DNA of 64,000 nucleotides. It comes from Tubiluchus corallicola. Taxonomy: Eukaryota; Priapulida; Priapulimorpha; Priapulimorphida; Tubiluchidae. A model generated the notes under the pieces. It ran no database searches, had not been told where the DNA came from, and worked only from the letters and a program-made list of their open reading frames with translations. This document shows, piece by piece, positions 1 through 11,486 of this stretch. How positions within the stretch are numbered: the stretch's first letter is position 1; every line of letters starts with the position of its first letter. The position numbers were made by a program, and so were the translations under genes. The stretch covers positions 434,001 through 498,000 of the forward strand of contig JAQGDQ010000120.1 of the NCBI GenBank assembly GCA_030141605.1. The letters are read 5' to 3'.

Positions 1-1034
1 TTAATATTATACTGGCAGTTTGAAATTCAGTTATGCATTTATTAGTCAGGAATAAATGAAATGAAATACTCCAAAATATAAATATTTTAGGTTCTATTGT
101 TCAGTGTAGAAAATTCAAACTAATTCTCTTTTATTACACGTTTTTTTTTGTGTATACGTTATTGTAACAACTGAAGGTTGCAGCTCAGTAAGAGCCAATA
201 TATTTGTTCTGTTTACACTTCCTTGAATCCTGATTGGTTCACAGCATCCTAATTGTGGTTGCCATGCCAACAAATTCTTAAATGTCAGGCAAATGCGGGT
301 AGCCTACTTCTGCGAATATCCCTTAGATTCCAGGAGATGCGACTTACAGACGTAAACAACGCTTATTCAGCAGTTAGTCAGCATGTTATGAGTCAGCCAA
401 TCCAGCTGGCTGGATGAAGCCAGTTTTACCACCTTGATTAGCAGCAACTTTTAGTTTTTGTTGCTGTAATGTCTCAGGAAACGAGAAGTAGAAGAAATTA
501 CGACGTGACTAAAATTAATTAAAAATTTTCTTTATTTATACAGTTTTAATTGCTTATGTTGAAGTAGAAGTCTATTATAATTTGAAATATTAAGTTTGTG
601 AATAATGTGAGATATTTCTCATTGCCTTTGCTTTTCTGTTTTGTCACATTCCTCTTACTGAGCAGACCGCAAAACATATCATGCAGGAATGCTAGTTAAT
701 TACTATGGTCATCGTTTTCAGTGCTGTAACATTCGTAGCACTGGCTGTTCCCTTGCCACTGATAATTCTGCTAAAAATCCTGTCTTTGTTTATAGTAAAC
801 ATTCATTTCGTGGATTTCATCTCAAATATCTAAAGTTTTTTATTTCATTTCAAGTATTTCAAAGTTTATAGTGTTTCAACCGTTGTTATGTGCAACACTG
901 AGAATTTTTTTACCTCTGAATTGTATGTACTGAAAAATTTGAATTATTTATCATTCTTAAGGCCCTAAGGGTACCATAGACTCACCTTTGCTTGACAACT
1001 GGCATATTTTAGTGTATATTAATTGTTATTTCAG
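1..1034. other. Probable intron of the left-hand gene
   Basis: This A+T-rich stretch precedes a clear splice acceptor at 1033-1034 and is most simply an intron of the gene whose last exons follow. A 60-codon open frame at 689-871 is rich in Phe, Ser and Tyr from AT-rich DNA and shows no recognisable domain. I found no upstream exon of the same gene and no repeat I could name. Confidence 0.5.
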
Positions 1035-1180
1035 GCAAATTGCATTGATTCAACTGCCGAACCTGAAGCGGTTTTTGCTGGTGAAGTGAAGAAATTGCAA
1101 GCAGAGAAGTTTAAACCACAGGAACAGTTAACATTGGAGCCTTATGAAAGAGACCATGCTGTGGTGGTGGGTGCATATAG
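1035..1180 (+). CDS. Penultimate coding exon of an unrecognised gene
   Basis: The exon starts after a tttcag acceptor in phase 0 and ends in phase 2 before a GTATGT donor at 1181. It encodes 48 full codons plus two bases. The peptide is hydrophilic and charged, with a Lys/Glu-rich middle (residues about 17-33, including [15 protein letters not shown]) followed by [15 protein letters not shown]. Unlike the neighbouring open frames it lacks AT-driven composition, which supports real coding. It splices in frame to 1995-2016, giving a protein ending in YRPPPKKK. I see no transmembrane segment or cysteine motif. I do not recognise the family; a small, ancient housekeeping protein is a guess from composition only. 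The N-terminal part lies left of the window or in an exon I missed. Confidence 0.7.
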
Positions 1181-1994
1181 GTATGTTAATTTTTCTTATG
1201 AAAAATCTTATAAAGTGCTTAATGTCTAACTATTTAATTAATTAGAATTAGGTGCAAAATTAAAATTTTATTCATTAATTATATGAAATATTCTAATGTA
1301 TTTAACTAATATACTTTTTTTATTAAAATACATCTCAAGTGTTTTATTTAAAATGTTTTTTAATTTTTAAAACAGTCAAGTTTTCTATATCATTGTCACT
1401 GTCTCACAAATATCAGAGTGTACTGTACAAAGAGCAATATAATGATTACTAAACAAGTATTGCAATGGAACATGTCTTGATAAAGTTTAATTTAATGCTA
1501 CAGTATAATATTTTTGAGAAAATGTATAATAAAAATGTGCAATTTGTTCCACAAGATTGTATCAGTTTGTATACTGCATCTTATTTTAATTAATTACTGT
1601 TGTTAACATTAAACTCAACTGTTCCTTTACACATACTAATTTTCTTTACTCTTAAAAAAGTTATCGAATAGGGATGTTATCGATATTTTTAAGTATTATC
1701 TCATTACTCATGCAGTGCAGTAAAGAGAGCTCTGAACAACTTACCTTTGAAATTTCTCTCTATTGACTGCCACTTCCTGTACGAATTCCTATACTGTGTG
1801 ATGAGAATATTAATGATACCCAAAGTTTATAATGTCATGTGGTAAAATTTGACTCCTACATAACAAGCTGTTCTTTGTTGTATTTTCTTGCAGTCAAGAC
1901 TCCCGTATGCAATACTGTCGAACGTTCAAGAAAAAATATTAATGTAATTCAAGTATGCATGTGTATGCTAACAAATTTTTTTTATATATTACAG

Positions 1995-2016
1995 GCCACC
2001 ACCAAAGAAGAAATAG
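1995..2016 (+). CDS. Terminal coding exon (ends PPPKKK-stop)
   Basis: A tatattacag acceptor is followed by one base that completes the split Arg codon (AG|G). Then come three Pro codons, three Lys codons and a TAG stop at 2014-2016. The phase matches the phase-2 donor at 1180/1181 exactly, and the poly-Pro/poly-Lys tail followed by a poly(A) signal 170 bases on makes a coherent 3' end. The exon is very short, so the join rests on splice signals and phase. Confidence 0.65.
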
Positions 2017-2185
2017 TTACATAGGGAGACACATTAATATGAAGACAGTATTGAACTTCAGCAATTTCCAGTCATTCTTTCGTTTTCTTCACATTTACCG
2101 ATTATGTACGAGGGTCAGCCATTTGCAGGTCACCTATAATGATGTTCCAGCAATTTTTCATTAGCTGTTGAAAACCCTGTTTTGT

Positions 2186-2191
2186 AATAAA
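2186..2191 (+). terminator. Poly(A) signal AATAAA of the left-hand gene
   Basis: A canonical AATAAA lies 170 bases after the stop codon at 2016, followed by T-rich and then TG/T-rich sequence (2192-2230) suited to cleavage and polyadenylation. The 3' UTR would be roughly 2017-2210. Confidence 0.6.
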
Positions 2192-2210
2192 GTAATTTTA
2201 TTTTAACTTA

Positions 2211-2676
2211 TGCTGTTTTGCATTTTTAAGCAGTTGCTGTAATCAAAGTTTGCAGGTTGTTTTGCTCTGACTTCTTGATTTTTGTAAGGAATTAAACTTT
2301 CTGGCTAAATTTGAACAGTATTGTGCAATTCTCATTGTCGGATGCAAAGAACTTTAGTAAAGTGCGCGTGAAATGCAGCGCAAGGAAAAAATTAATTTCA
2401 AAGTGAAAGCGTGTAATGATCATCTGAACTAAGTTATTAAAGGTGTAGGTGGCCTAAGAAAGTCCTGGACAGGCCCTCGTCTTCTTTGTAACACTAAAAG
2501 TGTATCATATTTTAATTATCACCTCTTATTGTCAAAGGTCACACTTTGTAGAGGAAAGTTAAACATATGATATGGAGCTTCCTCAGTTGGTTAGTTGTAG
2601 TTGTGATTTAATGATTAACTGACTTGCAGCTCTAGAATTCAGCACCATGTGGAATGCTGCTTAACAGTGATGTTAA
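2211..2676. other. Intergenic, nothing identified
   Basis: A+T-rich sequence after the poly(A) signal. I see no coding signal, repeat or RNA gene in it. Confidence 0.4.
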
Positions 2677-3462
2677 TAATGATGGGCCAAGCTGATCAGT
2701 AATGAGTGATCGATGAATGAAGTGGTGTTCGTTTGTGATCAGTGAACAAATTCTGTTCGGCTTGTCATTAATTATTATTCAGGTTGCTAAATTATTGAGC
2801 TGATCATGCCATAAAAATTGAGTAGCTTATAAGATTAAATGTAAAAATAACATATTTAAAACTTACAGCAAACGTTTTGAATTTAAATGTTTAGAGTTAC
2901 TGTTATCTTCAAATTATTATTTAGTTCGTTCAATTATGTGTTTGTTATGTGTTTTGTTCAAATACCTTCACGATAAGATTCCACGCTCAAAAAGTACCTG
3001 CCAAGCAGATGCAGCAGGTTAAGCATTTTAAATGTTATGTTTCTTTGCATGGCTTATTTAACTTTCTGTATCTTAGCTTAAAACTTTATGGATTTATGAA
3101 TCTATTTCTTCTATTTCTTTGTTCATGGAGACAAAAATTGTTGCCTGCTAGAACCATTAATTTATGTAGCTCAGAGTGGCTTAAAAATTCGTCTAATACA
3201 CTTGGTTTTTATTTTGCGTTATTGATAAAATTAGAAAGTTCTCAAAATCAAATGAATGGTTACTAATAAATGAAGTTTCATCATTGAAATTTTATGGGTA
3301 ATAGCTTTTGATATGTAAAATAACTGATAAGACCACACAATTTAAAAATAAATTTTATGACAGCGATATTTACATTTTATCCAACTGATTTATTGGTAAA
3401 CAGCAAAGTTGATCGGCTCATGATTGGTTCTTTACTCAAAAATACTGATCGGCCCATCATTA
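2677..3462. mobile_element. TIR DNA transposon relic, about 0.79 kb
   Basis: The left end reads TAATGATGGGCC at 2677-2688 and the right end reads GGCCCATCATTA at 3451-3462, a perfect 12-base inverted match. It continues imperfectly inward, with GATCAGTA at 2693-2700 opposite TACTGATC at 3443-3450. A TA dinucleotide borders each end, as expected for a TA target duplication (Tc1/mariner style), though TA could instead be part of the repeat. The interior holds a 105-codon open frame at 2949-3266 (Phe/Leu-rich, no transposase motif that I recognise), so this is probably a non-autonomous or decayed copy. Superfamily not assigned. Confidence 0.6.
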
Positions 3463-3774
3463 CTGTACTTAACAAGTTCCCGCTAAGGCTCGTCTTCATT
3501 TATCTTGAGTTATGAAACTTAATTCCATTCCATTAAAATGAAGAATTGTCCTTACCTTGAAAAACCAGCTTGAACTATTTAGATTTAAGTAGTTGATTTT
3601 AGGTCACTCATTGTATAGATGGAATATTACTTTGTTCACTAAACTCAGTATGGACATGTAATGCACGAAAGGTTTGTAATAAATGTTTTACTTTTACTCG
3701 ATATATTATTATGTTATTTTTCACTGACACCTGTTGCAAAATTAATTTTTTTTTCTACATTCCTCAATTCAGTT

Positions 3775-3830
3775 TCACATCTCTCTCCCCCTCTCTCTCT
3801 CTCTCCCTTTCTCTTTCCCTCTCTCGTTCT
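3775..3830. repeat. Polypyrimidine (CT)n tract
   Basis: A run of CT/CCT units on the plus strand, about 50 bases long with few interruptions. Simple-sequence repeat; the surrounding 61-codon frame at 3661-3846 is an artefact of it. Confidence 0.85.
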
Positions 3831-3863
3831 AGTCCATGCCTATTAAAGCCTATGATATTCTAA

Positions 3864-3981
3864 GCGTCCAGCGTCTGGAAGCGAGAATAAACGTATTACT
3901 GTAAATGAGTGATGAAACTAAATATTTTGGCAGTACACGCTGGCAGCTGTCCATTTTTTAGCGTGTGGCGTCCAGCGTCTG
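3864..3981. repeat. Direct repeat of a GCGTCCAGCGTCTG motif
   Basis: The 14-base motif occurs at about 3866-3879 and again at about 3967-3980, roughly 100 bases apart. CGCTGGCAG and GCCAGACGC-like inverted forms lie nearby (3938 onward and 4136 onward). This suggests a small decayed repeat, family unknown. The rest of 3981-5295 has only AT-rich sequence and chance open frames on both strands. Confidence 0.35.
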
Positions 3982-5295
3982 TTCCTCAACCAGCCAATGA
4001 TGAGTGGGCCTGCGATTTAATACACGAATAAATAAAAAGAAAGCGTTGAGAAATAAATTTGATACTGTCCATTTTGTTTTTCGCCAGCCGCTTTGTTGTA
4101 AACTTGGTAGAACCCACTGAACGCTAGAAGCCGGCAGCCAGACGCAGGGTGCTTTCATCTGCCATGTGAAATTCATTATTAAATTATTGAAAGTTGTATA
4201 GATCTGCATGTAATTCAACGCAGGATTAATTGTGCCATTGTTGACGTCATCTGCTCAACGAGTTTTTCCCACTGGAATTATCGGACTTATCTCGAACGGA
4301 AATAAATTTTTGAAAAAAACGAATGTCTGGTGGCAATCCTTCAGGGCATGAAAATCAAAACGATATAGAAAACTTCGATGCGTGTGGCGTGAATCACGAG
4401 ATCTAACCTGGACAGGTACATCCGTGCGTACATGCCTTTTGCTCCATTAGTAATAGATGTATGTGCCTAACTTACAGTGGACCACGTCTAGTTCAGGGCT
4501 ATTGAGTAACAGTTTGTTTCTTTGGTCGCCTAATTGACAAGTTTTTATAAATAAAGAAAAATGTCGAAAAAGTAAATTGCATAATTTATTAGGTTATTAA
4601 TTTTCAATTTTGTATACGTAGCAGTAAAGCCCCGCGGAGACAGAACTAAAAGTTGCAAAATCTGTAAATAACTAAAGTCTAGTAGAGCGCGAAGACGTAT
4701 CCAAGAAATGTGCAATTAAGAGTTTCAATCTCTGTTTTGTAATCTACTGTTTTCAATAAGAGCGCGCAGGCATGCAATTTTTAATTGCGGAAAAATTTTA
4801 ATTTATCAGAACAACCGTTAAGTGTAAGAAGAGGCACTAATAAACATAACAAAGTTAAAAGAAAAATAAATTAATAAAAATAAATCATTCTTACTGTCTT
4901 TGCTACCATTTTTGAAGAAATTCAGTGACACTCAGAAATTGGAGATCAAAATGTGCAGTTATGAAAATGAACAGCCCATTGCGAACACACCTGCTCATGA
5001 GAAGGTAGATGTTTAGAATTACGTTGTTAAGCACCTTGCTTACACATGGTAGTACAATTAGGTCAGCAATAAGAGTCATTTTTTGGGCTAATGTTCGTTC
5101 TCCGTTTGATTTGAAAATGTTGCCCATGGAGGTATGGACCAGAGCAGGTATCGGTTCCATCACGGTGGGACAAATTATAATTGAATTTTTTTATTTCTTA
5201 TCGATTTCTTGGTTATGTTTTGGTATAATGAACCTTGCCAATATATTATTGGACCTCGCCAAATTAAGTACCTCCTTTGTGGGGACCTTATGTAA

Positions 5296-5355
5296 AGGAG
5301 ACAAGGAGTGTCTCCTAATATTTGATTATTAGCGTCTCCTAATATGTGATTATTC
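5296..5355. repeat. Hairpin plus 24-bp tandem duplication
   Basis: AGGAGACA (5296-5303) and TGTCTCCT (5309-5316) form an 8-base stem with a 5-base loop. A unit of the type GTCTCCTAATATNTGATTATT occurs at 5310-5331 and again at 5334-5355. The right arm of the hairpin is the start of the first tandem unit. Confidence 0.55.
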
Positions 5356-5654
5356 ATCGCATAAAGTGGAAAAATTTAAGCTGCTATCATGAAATAAAGC
5401 TGTTTTAAAAGTCGAATGTTAACGTATTTTTACGATTGGAGCGAGGGTGCATTTTATCAATAATGGACCATAATGAAAGAAAAATGCAGTAATAATTTTG
5501 ATAATCGCTATCTATCGTGGCTTTATTGTAAATAAGTTAGGTAATGTTGGATGCGTAGTGAAATTAAGCAATGTTTCATTTGAACATCTCAATATGTTTA
5601 AGCAGTATAAAAGGTATCATGGTTTTTTGATTGTGGCTTCACAAAATGCCTCAT

Positions 5655-5855
5655 GGCTAGCTGGGCACAAGGCCTGCTCTAAGTAATATACTGACGCCCT
5701 AGGCAAAAGTATTTTAGCTGCTCCTCGTCAACAGTTAACCCCTTCCAGTTCTCAACACGCTCCCAATAATGAACATTTTTTTCAGAGTACTTCAGAATTT
5801 GCCTCCCCAACCCAAAACATGGAGCCCAGGCAACTGCCTAGTTTGGCTAGTGGTA
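5655..5855. mobile_element. Decayed short DNA transposon (CCTAGGC/GCCTAG type)
   Basis: GACGCCCTAGGCAAAAG near 5692 on one side and GCCCAGGCAACTGCCTAG near 5824-5841 on the other, followed by TGGCTAGTGGTAGAACC, resemble the ends of a common animal non-autonomous element with CCTAGGC/GGGCC-rich termini (often assigned to hAT). The interior is non-coding and A+T-rich. The termini are too mutated for a target-site duplication to be defined, so the boundaries are approximate. Confidence 0.4.
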
Positions 5856-6204
5856 GAACCAGAATATTACTAGACATTTTGTCTTTTTTGTATACCTTGT
5901 CGTTTATATTTTTAACACATTTTATGCATGTGTAGGGCCATTAGATCACATTTTTACAGGTATAATGCGCTTTATAAATTAGTAATAAATAATGATAATA
6001 ATTAAAACTATGAAAAACTGTTAGTTTTTGCACCTAGCATAGCAATAATTATGTATTTAGGTGTTACGGACGATTGTGGCAAAATTGAAACGTACATGTA
6101 GCTGCTCGGCAGAGTGTAAGTACGCATCTGGAGCCCCTCCTTCCCACGTGTTTGCTGACTTTAGTCTTATGGTACAGCGCACCTAGTGGAAATCCCGTGA
6201 TTCA

Positions 6205-6330
6205 AATTCGCGCGCCATTTTTGTTTAGTGCCGCCATATTTGATGCTGCGTATTGTTGTTGTTGTCTATTTTAGTTAAAATCAAAAGTTTTCAATGTTAT
6301 TAATGAGGAAAAATGTCAATGTAAGATTAC
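6205..6330. promoter_or_regulatory. Promoter-like stretch with two YY1-type motifs
   Basis: GCGCCATTTTTG at 6212-6223 and GCCGCCATATTTG at 6230-6242 match the reverse form of the YY1 site (AANATGGCGGC). They sit in a locally CpG-containing island (TTCGCGCGCC) within very A+T-rich DNA. YY1 sites of this kind often lie near transcription starts. In the usual sense orientation this would point to a minus-strand transcript, but I see no minus-strand coding exon nearby. Inference from motifs only. Confidence 0.3.
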
Positions 6331-9300
6331 ATTGTATTTGGATATACATAGAACAGTTGGTAAGTTACGAACTTAGAAAACGTTAAACGATTCGTTTGTT
6401 TAAGTAATTTTGTCGTTATCTGGTGATGATGATTGTCATCAAAAACGCGTGTTGATGTTTTGCGCTTCACTTATACGCCTTATGTTTGTTAGTAATAATG
6501 GTGATATTTGTTCTTGAGCGTTTGCACAAAACTGAGACGTTCAGTTATTACCTTTGATTTGTAATTTTAAAAATTATAATAATTACTAAAACATTAAGCT
6601 ATTGCTATAGTATAGATTAAACTAAAGCTATAGTATCTAGTTAATTATTAAGTGTTTAATTTAATAATTATAACACCTTACATTAGCGCAAAGTAGTTCA
6701 TTTCTTGAATAAAAAATCTTACAGATATTCTAGTTGAATGTCGTTGAACAGTTTGAAAATTCAACCAATTTTGCTTGGTAAATTTGAAGTAGGCCTATAA
6801 ATATAATATTTTTAGAGGTATGTAGGCGTTCTATTGGTAATATGCTTGTTCTGTACGTTTAAGTTTCCTAAATAATGTGAATTATTCAGAGGCAATTATA
6901 TTTATTTATACATCATTCCTCTTCTATTCCCATTCGAGTTATTTTTAATTACCAATTTGTGTGTTTAATTTTGGCTTTTGTTAGATGGATGTTTCAGGCA
7001 TTTAGTTTTAAGAATCATTTAAAGTAGGTAACCGAACTATGATTAATTTTTGTTATACTTCTGTGTCTAACAGATGTACATTTAGTTATAAACCTGGAAT
7101 TGTTGAGCGTGTTGGAATTGTTTTGTCACTACTTGAATAGGTGTGTATGTACAATGTAGCACTGTTGTACATCATATAGTTGACAGCATTTACTGGGATA
7201 TTATTATGAATAGTTTAATTCATTTCTTAGAATAATAAAATTAATTTCTTATTTCAAAAATAACAATGGAAATTTTTTTAATATATAATACTTATGTCAC
7301 TGACTTCATATTTTGGGTTTTACAAGTAATGGGCTTTTTATAATATAATTGCTGTATATGAGTCGGTCAAGATATCATAATAGTGATTTGTAAAACCATT
7401 TATGTAAAATATATTAAATAACTGAATTGGAAAATTGTCTAGGGTGGCCTAAAATAGTACATTATCAGTACCAGTTGAAGAATCATATTGCCTTTGATTT
7501 TCTTCATAGATCTGCAGAACTCTAATTTTCTTTAACCAAGACATAATTCCCATCAAAGTTTTTGCCCTCTGCAGAGGGCATGAAGTTTTGAACCCATGCA
7601 ATGTGTTTTTGGATCATCAATTGCCATGTGTGGTGTTTTGTGCTTGAGGCTAGGAACTATTCACATTTTTTTCAAGTTACTTGATGATAATTTTTTTTAT
7701 TAGTTAACGGAATGAATAATTTTCTCTTTTTCATAAATCTTTTTGCAAGCACTAGGACGGTTGAATAGGTACACCACAGTTAGATCTACCTCTGGATGAG
7801 TGAGAGACTAGTATTGTTTAGCCTGGGTGTGTTACAGAGCAGGGTTGATTTGGCAGAATTATATTATATGGTCGGTGTCGGTCGCTGCTTGTATTTGTAA
7901 CTTTTAACTATGTCGCGAAGACCTGATAGTAGTAGTCTAGTATTTCTATTTTTAGCAAACTTGCAGTGTGTGTTGTATGTTAATTTCTCTTTCAAAATTC
8001 GTTTTGAACTGCAGAATTCAAATTCACTAGTCTTGTTTTGTTTTTTACTGTCCTCATAATTATTGTATTTTAATATTTTTCTGATGTTTTACTGTTAAAT
8101 GGCCACAAAGTGTTAATGTATCATAGTGGGACATGAGACAGCAACAGATGGCATTCTGAAATTTTATGGCTATGTAAATACTAGATTATGAGTTTAAATT
8201 GTATGTTCCATTTGTTTAAAGCAAATTATTTGCTTTTTTGTCTTAGTTTAATGAAATTAAGCATGAGATTAACTATGCCATTTAAACGATGATGACTGTA
8301 ACTTATATGACTCATTTAAAGCAAAATTTATATATATTGTAATGTTGTGAGTACTAATGTTTAAATTAATGTACACATTTTAATGTTTAAATTATGTACA
8401 CATATGTTTACAGCTCTTATGTACAATCACATACTGTTTTCATTTATATTTAACTTGCCATGTCATATGGAAAATGCATATTTTTATTTATTCTATTTTT
8501 TATTTTACTTCACTGAATAAGTACTATAAAATATTTACATGGATACGTAAATGATAATAAAGTGATAAAAAACAAATTTCACACGTGAGGCTCAAATGGA
8601 ACTGTATTCAATTAATAAAATAATCTAGGTTGCAAAATCTGTAATTAAAACACTATGTTAATAGTCAAAGGTAGAAGAAATTAAAACTGTTTTCACAGTG
8701 TCTGTAATTATGACCATGTACAAATTCCAGAAAAAAAGAGTTTCTTTGTAATGGTTTTCAGAGCTTTTTTATAGTACAGTACTATAAAAAGATTGTTCTG
8801 TAAATGATTTGTTTTACACTCAATGCTTTATTTTTAAAGCAATTTATATAATGTTCAACAAATCTTCTTATTTAACTTTTTATCAAAGTTCAATTTTACC
8901 TGAAAATATTACACCAGAATTCAGTGCATTGGGGAAAATTTGGCACAGTAACACTAGGTTTCGCATTGCTTTTTATTGACATATCCAATCGTTTATTGAT
9001 TCTATGTTATTAATTCATTACTTGAGCAGGAAATTCCCCGTTTTGTAGCTTTCTATTGTGTAAATGCACCTGTTGGCTCAGGTTTGTGTGCCAGGTCTGG
9101 GGCTAAATAAGGAAAATTGCAGGGAACAGGTGTTTACAGGTGACATATTTATCAAATTCAGCTGGGGCGGGTACCAGTATCACGCGGTACTTTGGGTCGC
9201 GCTTCGTGTCTTCACTATCACTCTCTTAAGCATAGGTCATTTTTTACCAGGTAGAGCCGCTAAGCGCATTTATATATCAGCAAAAATACCGCGCTAGATA

Positions 9301-11342
9301 CTTATCAGTGAATTGCAAATGTATATTATGTGACCTTATTTTTCCAGTAAGTCAGTGATTGACATATTTTAACACGTAAATGCAGGGTCTAGCAGCGTGA
9401 CGTCAATAATTATTGTACAGTATTTTCAACAGATTGTTTTCGGCTGCTTTGCGTGGGCGTCGTAATGCGGAAAGATGACTTAACACCTCAGTTATTTATT
9501 ACAGCCATGCGCACTCTGCTGACGGGAAGCGCGTCAGTGATCAGAACAGCCATGCTGTCTGGCTGGCAACAGCTGCTCAACAAAGCCTTTGTTGCGTCTC
9601 CCACTCTGCATTCCAATGAATGGGCCAATGCAGGTACTTTAGAAGGAAATGTGTTGGGGAAAGGAATGCCAAAACCTTAAAAATTTGTTAGAACGGTAAT
9701 TTTTCACCGTTTGTTGCAATTCTAATTTAAGAAATTTCGCGTGTTACTGTGACAGGTTTCGCGCTTTAATATTGTTCTGCACATTAAATTAATATTGTTA
9801 ACGCGCTTGGCGCTTGTTTGACAGAATTAGTAATTCTTGAAACAGTTGAGGAAATTAGACAGTAGACAGTAAAATTGCGTATATTTTATGCTAAATGTAA
9901 CAATATATTTTATATCATACATAGCACCAATTTTCTGCAATTTTCTTCCAGTTTTCAATTGTTCATGCATTAGACATCTTTTTTTAAAGATATTGTCTAG
10001 AATCTAGAATTCTAGACACTAGCTATTGAAGACAGTCAGTACTTATTTTATCTTCTATAAACAAAACGTTTTTATATAGTTTAAAGTGGCTATTTATACC
10101 CAGGTGAGATATTTAAGCGTTTTCTTAGTTTACACACTCACAGTTTGGTTGCATCTCATTTATATCTAGGCTAAGAATTTATTACAGTGATGTAGTCACG
10201 TGGTGCTTGCCAAAAATTTTAGTGTCCCCCGACCCCTCGTTCACACTCCAGCGAGTCCTCACACAACTTTCAGTACATTGAACTTAAAAATTCCAGTTCC
10301 AGAACATTTATTCACTGGCAAGATTTGTGCAGCGAAACAGGTCTGTAGATTTAATTCTGACTGTCAGATCATGCTAATAATTATGCTGTCTGCTCTGTTT
10401 GTTGTGTCTGCGGCGCTATAGATAGCTTTGCCTTGACGTAGTGGGCGGACTGAACAGTAGTGCCGAAGGTGTACTTAGTAAATACACTAAATTGCCACCT
10501 ACAGTATTTTTTAAAACTTGAGATTTCTTGTGCCAGTGTTTATAGTTGTCAGACCATGTTAGGGGGGACTTAACGGAAGAATTGGCATGAATTAGATGTT
10601 ATCGCGTTTCATTGGTTTTTATAACAGCTGGGTCACTGCATACGTCTGGTTCCCAACAAACCTAATTTGTTCGGACGGTTCCAGATATTCTGTGCACCAC
10701 ACTTAGATTAACTTACGTGTTACATATTTTTCAAGATAATTTCCGCAAGTCCCATAATTACTTAACCTAGGTCCTAGGATTTCAACACTAGCAAATTAAT
10801 GTACGGCTGTGCGCAGCTATCAGCAATTAGAGGTCTCCTTTTTTGTCAAAATTGTTTGGGTTATTGTACTAGCGTTTGTAAAAAGTATTTTGATTGTTGG
10901 CGATAAAAAGTGTACAATAGTAAAAGCTCACAAACTGTAAGAAATTGGTGCTGTCAAAGACACTTAATCAGAGATTTTTGACTGAATGCAGTCATCAGAT
11001 GAGTTGTAAGATGGTTTTTCGACTTGTAATTTTTAAATTATGACTGCAGTCAGCTTTTACAGTAGTGTTCAGTATTCACCTGTGAAGCTGAAAAATCTAC
11101 AACTTGTTTTCTGGACTAGAGTTATATATATAATTTCTGTGTGCCCTAAGAACTTGTTTGGTTCAGCTAAGTCCAATGCAGACAAAACTACTAATACTAC
11201 TCTGTTATTTATCGCCACAGTGTGTCATTAAAAGTCCAAATATGAATTGATGCCATACATAAGAGCTACATTTTTTGAAATTCTGAGTTTGCAATATTTT
11301 TGAAGTTATTTCCTCTTTAGAAAGCTCTAGCATTGATAGTAA
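6331..11342. other. Large non-coding stretch
   Basis: A+T-rich sequence with no supported exon, RNA gene or named repeat. It contains a CRE palindrome TGACGTCA at 9398-9405, a GC-box-like GGGCGG near 10443 and a short TCTAGAAT-type palindrome near 9990-10015. The 70-77 codon frames at 9064-9297, 9453-9680 and 10200-10421 lie in slightly more CpG-rich DNA but show no domain or convincing splice signals. Confidence 0.4.
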
Positions 11343-11486
11343 TTTATGTGGGTGTTCATATATAGTTTACTGTGAACACCCACATAAAGTAACTGATCTT
11401 ATTTTAGTTGTACATAAGAATTAACTACTTTAACTCTTCATGTATAGTTTACTGTGAACACTCACATAAAGTTGCTGATCTATTGA
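11343..11486. repeat. Perfect 16-bp hairpin with partial tandem copy
   Basis: TTTATGTGGGTGTTCA (11343-11358) pairs perfectly with TGAACACCCACATAAA (11373-11388) across a 14-base loop. From about 11355 the sequence recurs 82 bases later (from 11437) with a few changes: the second copy keeps TATAGTTTACTGTGAACA and CACATAAAGT but lacks the left hairpin arm. A partial duplication of a fold-back unit, possibly a MITE end. Confidence 0.7.
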
